Of a stretch of 64,000 nucleotides of DNA, positions 63,385 through 64,000 are shown piece after piece. The DNA lies in assembly GCF_003048775.2 (NCBI RefSeq), contig NZ_CP049272.1, positions 682,001-746,000 on the forward strand, given 5' to 3'. Source of the stretch: Campylobacter concisus. Its GTDB lineage: Bacteria; Campylobacterota; Campylobacteria; Campylobacterales; Campylobacteraceae. Below the pieces are notes generated by a model, which was not told where the DNA came from, did not search any database, and saw nothing but the letters and a program-made list of their open reading frames with translations. Each line of letters starts with the position of its first letter. Within the stretch, counting starts at the first letter, position 1. A program made the position numbers and the translations under genes.

Positions 63385-64000
63385 TTATACGTATTTAAAT
63401 TCTTCAGGTTTGTGTTTGCTTTTTACAACGCGCTTGGTTAGACGTATTCCATCAACGGTACCGATGACTAAAAGCTTTGATCCTGTTCCTACTAATGTGT
63501 CACCATTTGGCATTGGTACAAAATTATTATTTATATCTCTAATACCTACTATATCCGCATTTGTGATATTTCGCAGATGAGTCTCTTTTAGTCTTTTAAA
63601 TCTTATCCAAGAGTAATCAGGAACAAGAATTTCTTCTATATCGATAGGTGAATTTTTTGTATACAAAAACTGCTCTAATAAATTTTCCATGTCCGGCCTT
63701 ACGCTCATAGCACTTAACCGCTGCGCGACTAAGCGAGATGGGCTTACTACATTGTCAGCGCCTAATTTTTTTAATCTTTGCGTATCGTCTTCTGTCTCTG
63801 CATTTGTGATGATATGATAAGGCTTTCTGCGACCTATCTCTTTTTCATAAAGTCTTACAGATGCTATAAGGGCGATATTATCAGCAATATTTGAGCTAAG
63901 AGTTATAAGTCCTTTTGCGCTTGATAGATGTGTTTTCAAAAAGGCAATTTGTGTGTGTGGCTGAGCTTTTATGAAATATGGATATTTATAAATTTGAGCT
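63385..64000 (-). CDS. TrkA/RCK potassium-channel-type NAD-binding protein, 5' end outside window
   Basis: The minus-strand frame is open to base 64000, so the TTG at 63939 is internal and the N-terminus is missing. Visible is the second half of a Rossmann RCK_N/TrkA_N domain (SSNIADNIALIASVRLYEKE, then HIITNAETEDDTQRLKKLGA and VSPSRLVAQRLS) followed by an RCK_C/TrkA_C domain (IVGIRDINNNFVPMPNGDTL). These gate K+ channels or Trk transporters in response to nucleotides. A membrane channel part, if present, would be upstream. Confidence 0.85.
   Translation of the reverse strand, partial: AQIYKYPYFIKAQPHTQIAFLKTHLSSAKGLITLSSNIADNIALIASVRLYEKEIGRRKPYHIITNAETEDDTQRLKKLGADNVVSPSRLVAQRLSAMSVRPDMENLLEQFLYTKNSPIDIEEILVPDYSWIRFKRLKETHLRNITNADIVGIRDINNNFVPMPNGDTLVGTGSKLLVIGTVDGIRLTKRVVKSKHKPEEFKYV

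Overview
The window is about 64 kb of low-GC chromosome from a Campylobacter (class Epsilonproteobacteria/Campylobacterota). The evidence is a Campylobacter-type major outer membrane porin, a fused CcsBA cytochrome c synthase, an RpoN-type promoter in front of flgBC-fliE, adjacent but unfused rpoB and rpoC, and long gene strings in an order I remember from C. jejuni (helicase-truB-csrA-ispE; sspB-like-pepF; sstT-metK-lnt-yajC-secD-secF-leuS-lptE-GGDEF-folC-mfd). A lap-type type I secretion locus at the left edge suggests a non-jejuni species, for example the C. concisus/curvus/showae group; that assignment is inference. I see no rRNA, insertion sequence, prophage or CRISPR array.

Layout. 1-6.5 kb: a c-di-GMP/adhesin secretion locus. 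It holds a degenerate GGDEF/EAL receptor like LapD (cut by the window edge), an ABC exporter with a C39-like domain, its membrane fusion protein, two small unknown ORFs and a LuxR-type regulator with an atypical receiver. 6.6-7.0 kb: an opposing small membrane protein with a striking Ile/Asn heptad array. 7.1-24.7 kb: the translation/transcription core: tRNA-Thr-Tyr-Gly-Thr, tuf, rpmG, tRNA-Trp, secE, nusG, rplKAJL, rpoB, rpoC, a DoxX-family gene, then rpsL, rpsG, fusA and tRNA-Arg. 24.8-33.7 kb: single genes and short operons: rhodanese, dps, a probable sigma-28-dependent protein, a lipoprotein, the porin, a c-type cytochrome followed by ccsBA, and two unknown membrane proteins.

33.7-45.5 kb is almost entirely on the minus strand: sstT; pepF, an SspB-like protein, a UvrD-family helicase, truB, csrA, ispE, smpB and a thioredoxin-like lipoprotein in a tightly packed run; then flgB, flgC, fliE and a class B penicillin-binding protein behind a sigma-54 promoter. 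45.6-63.0 kb is mostly on the plus strand: metK, (lnt on the minus strand), yajC-secD-secF, a DUF6394 protein, leuS, lptE, an apparently active diguanylate cyclase, folC, mfd, a DUF815 ATPase, a MagIII-like glycosylase, then cysK-cysE. The right edge has a YdcH-like small protein and the C-terminal part of a TrkA/RCK potassium-channel-type protein.

Points that may be new or underdescribed: the SspB-like protein in the same minus-strand cluster as smpB (trans-translation and adaptor-mediated proteolysis); the pairing of a degenerate c-di-GMP receptor with a cyclase carrying an intact GGEEF and inhibitory site; the Ile/Asn-layer coiled coil on a membrane anchor; a near-consensus sigma-28 promoter on an uncharacterised gene; and a sigma-54 promoter that places a cell-wall transpeptidase downstream of flagellar rod genes.
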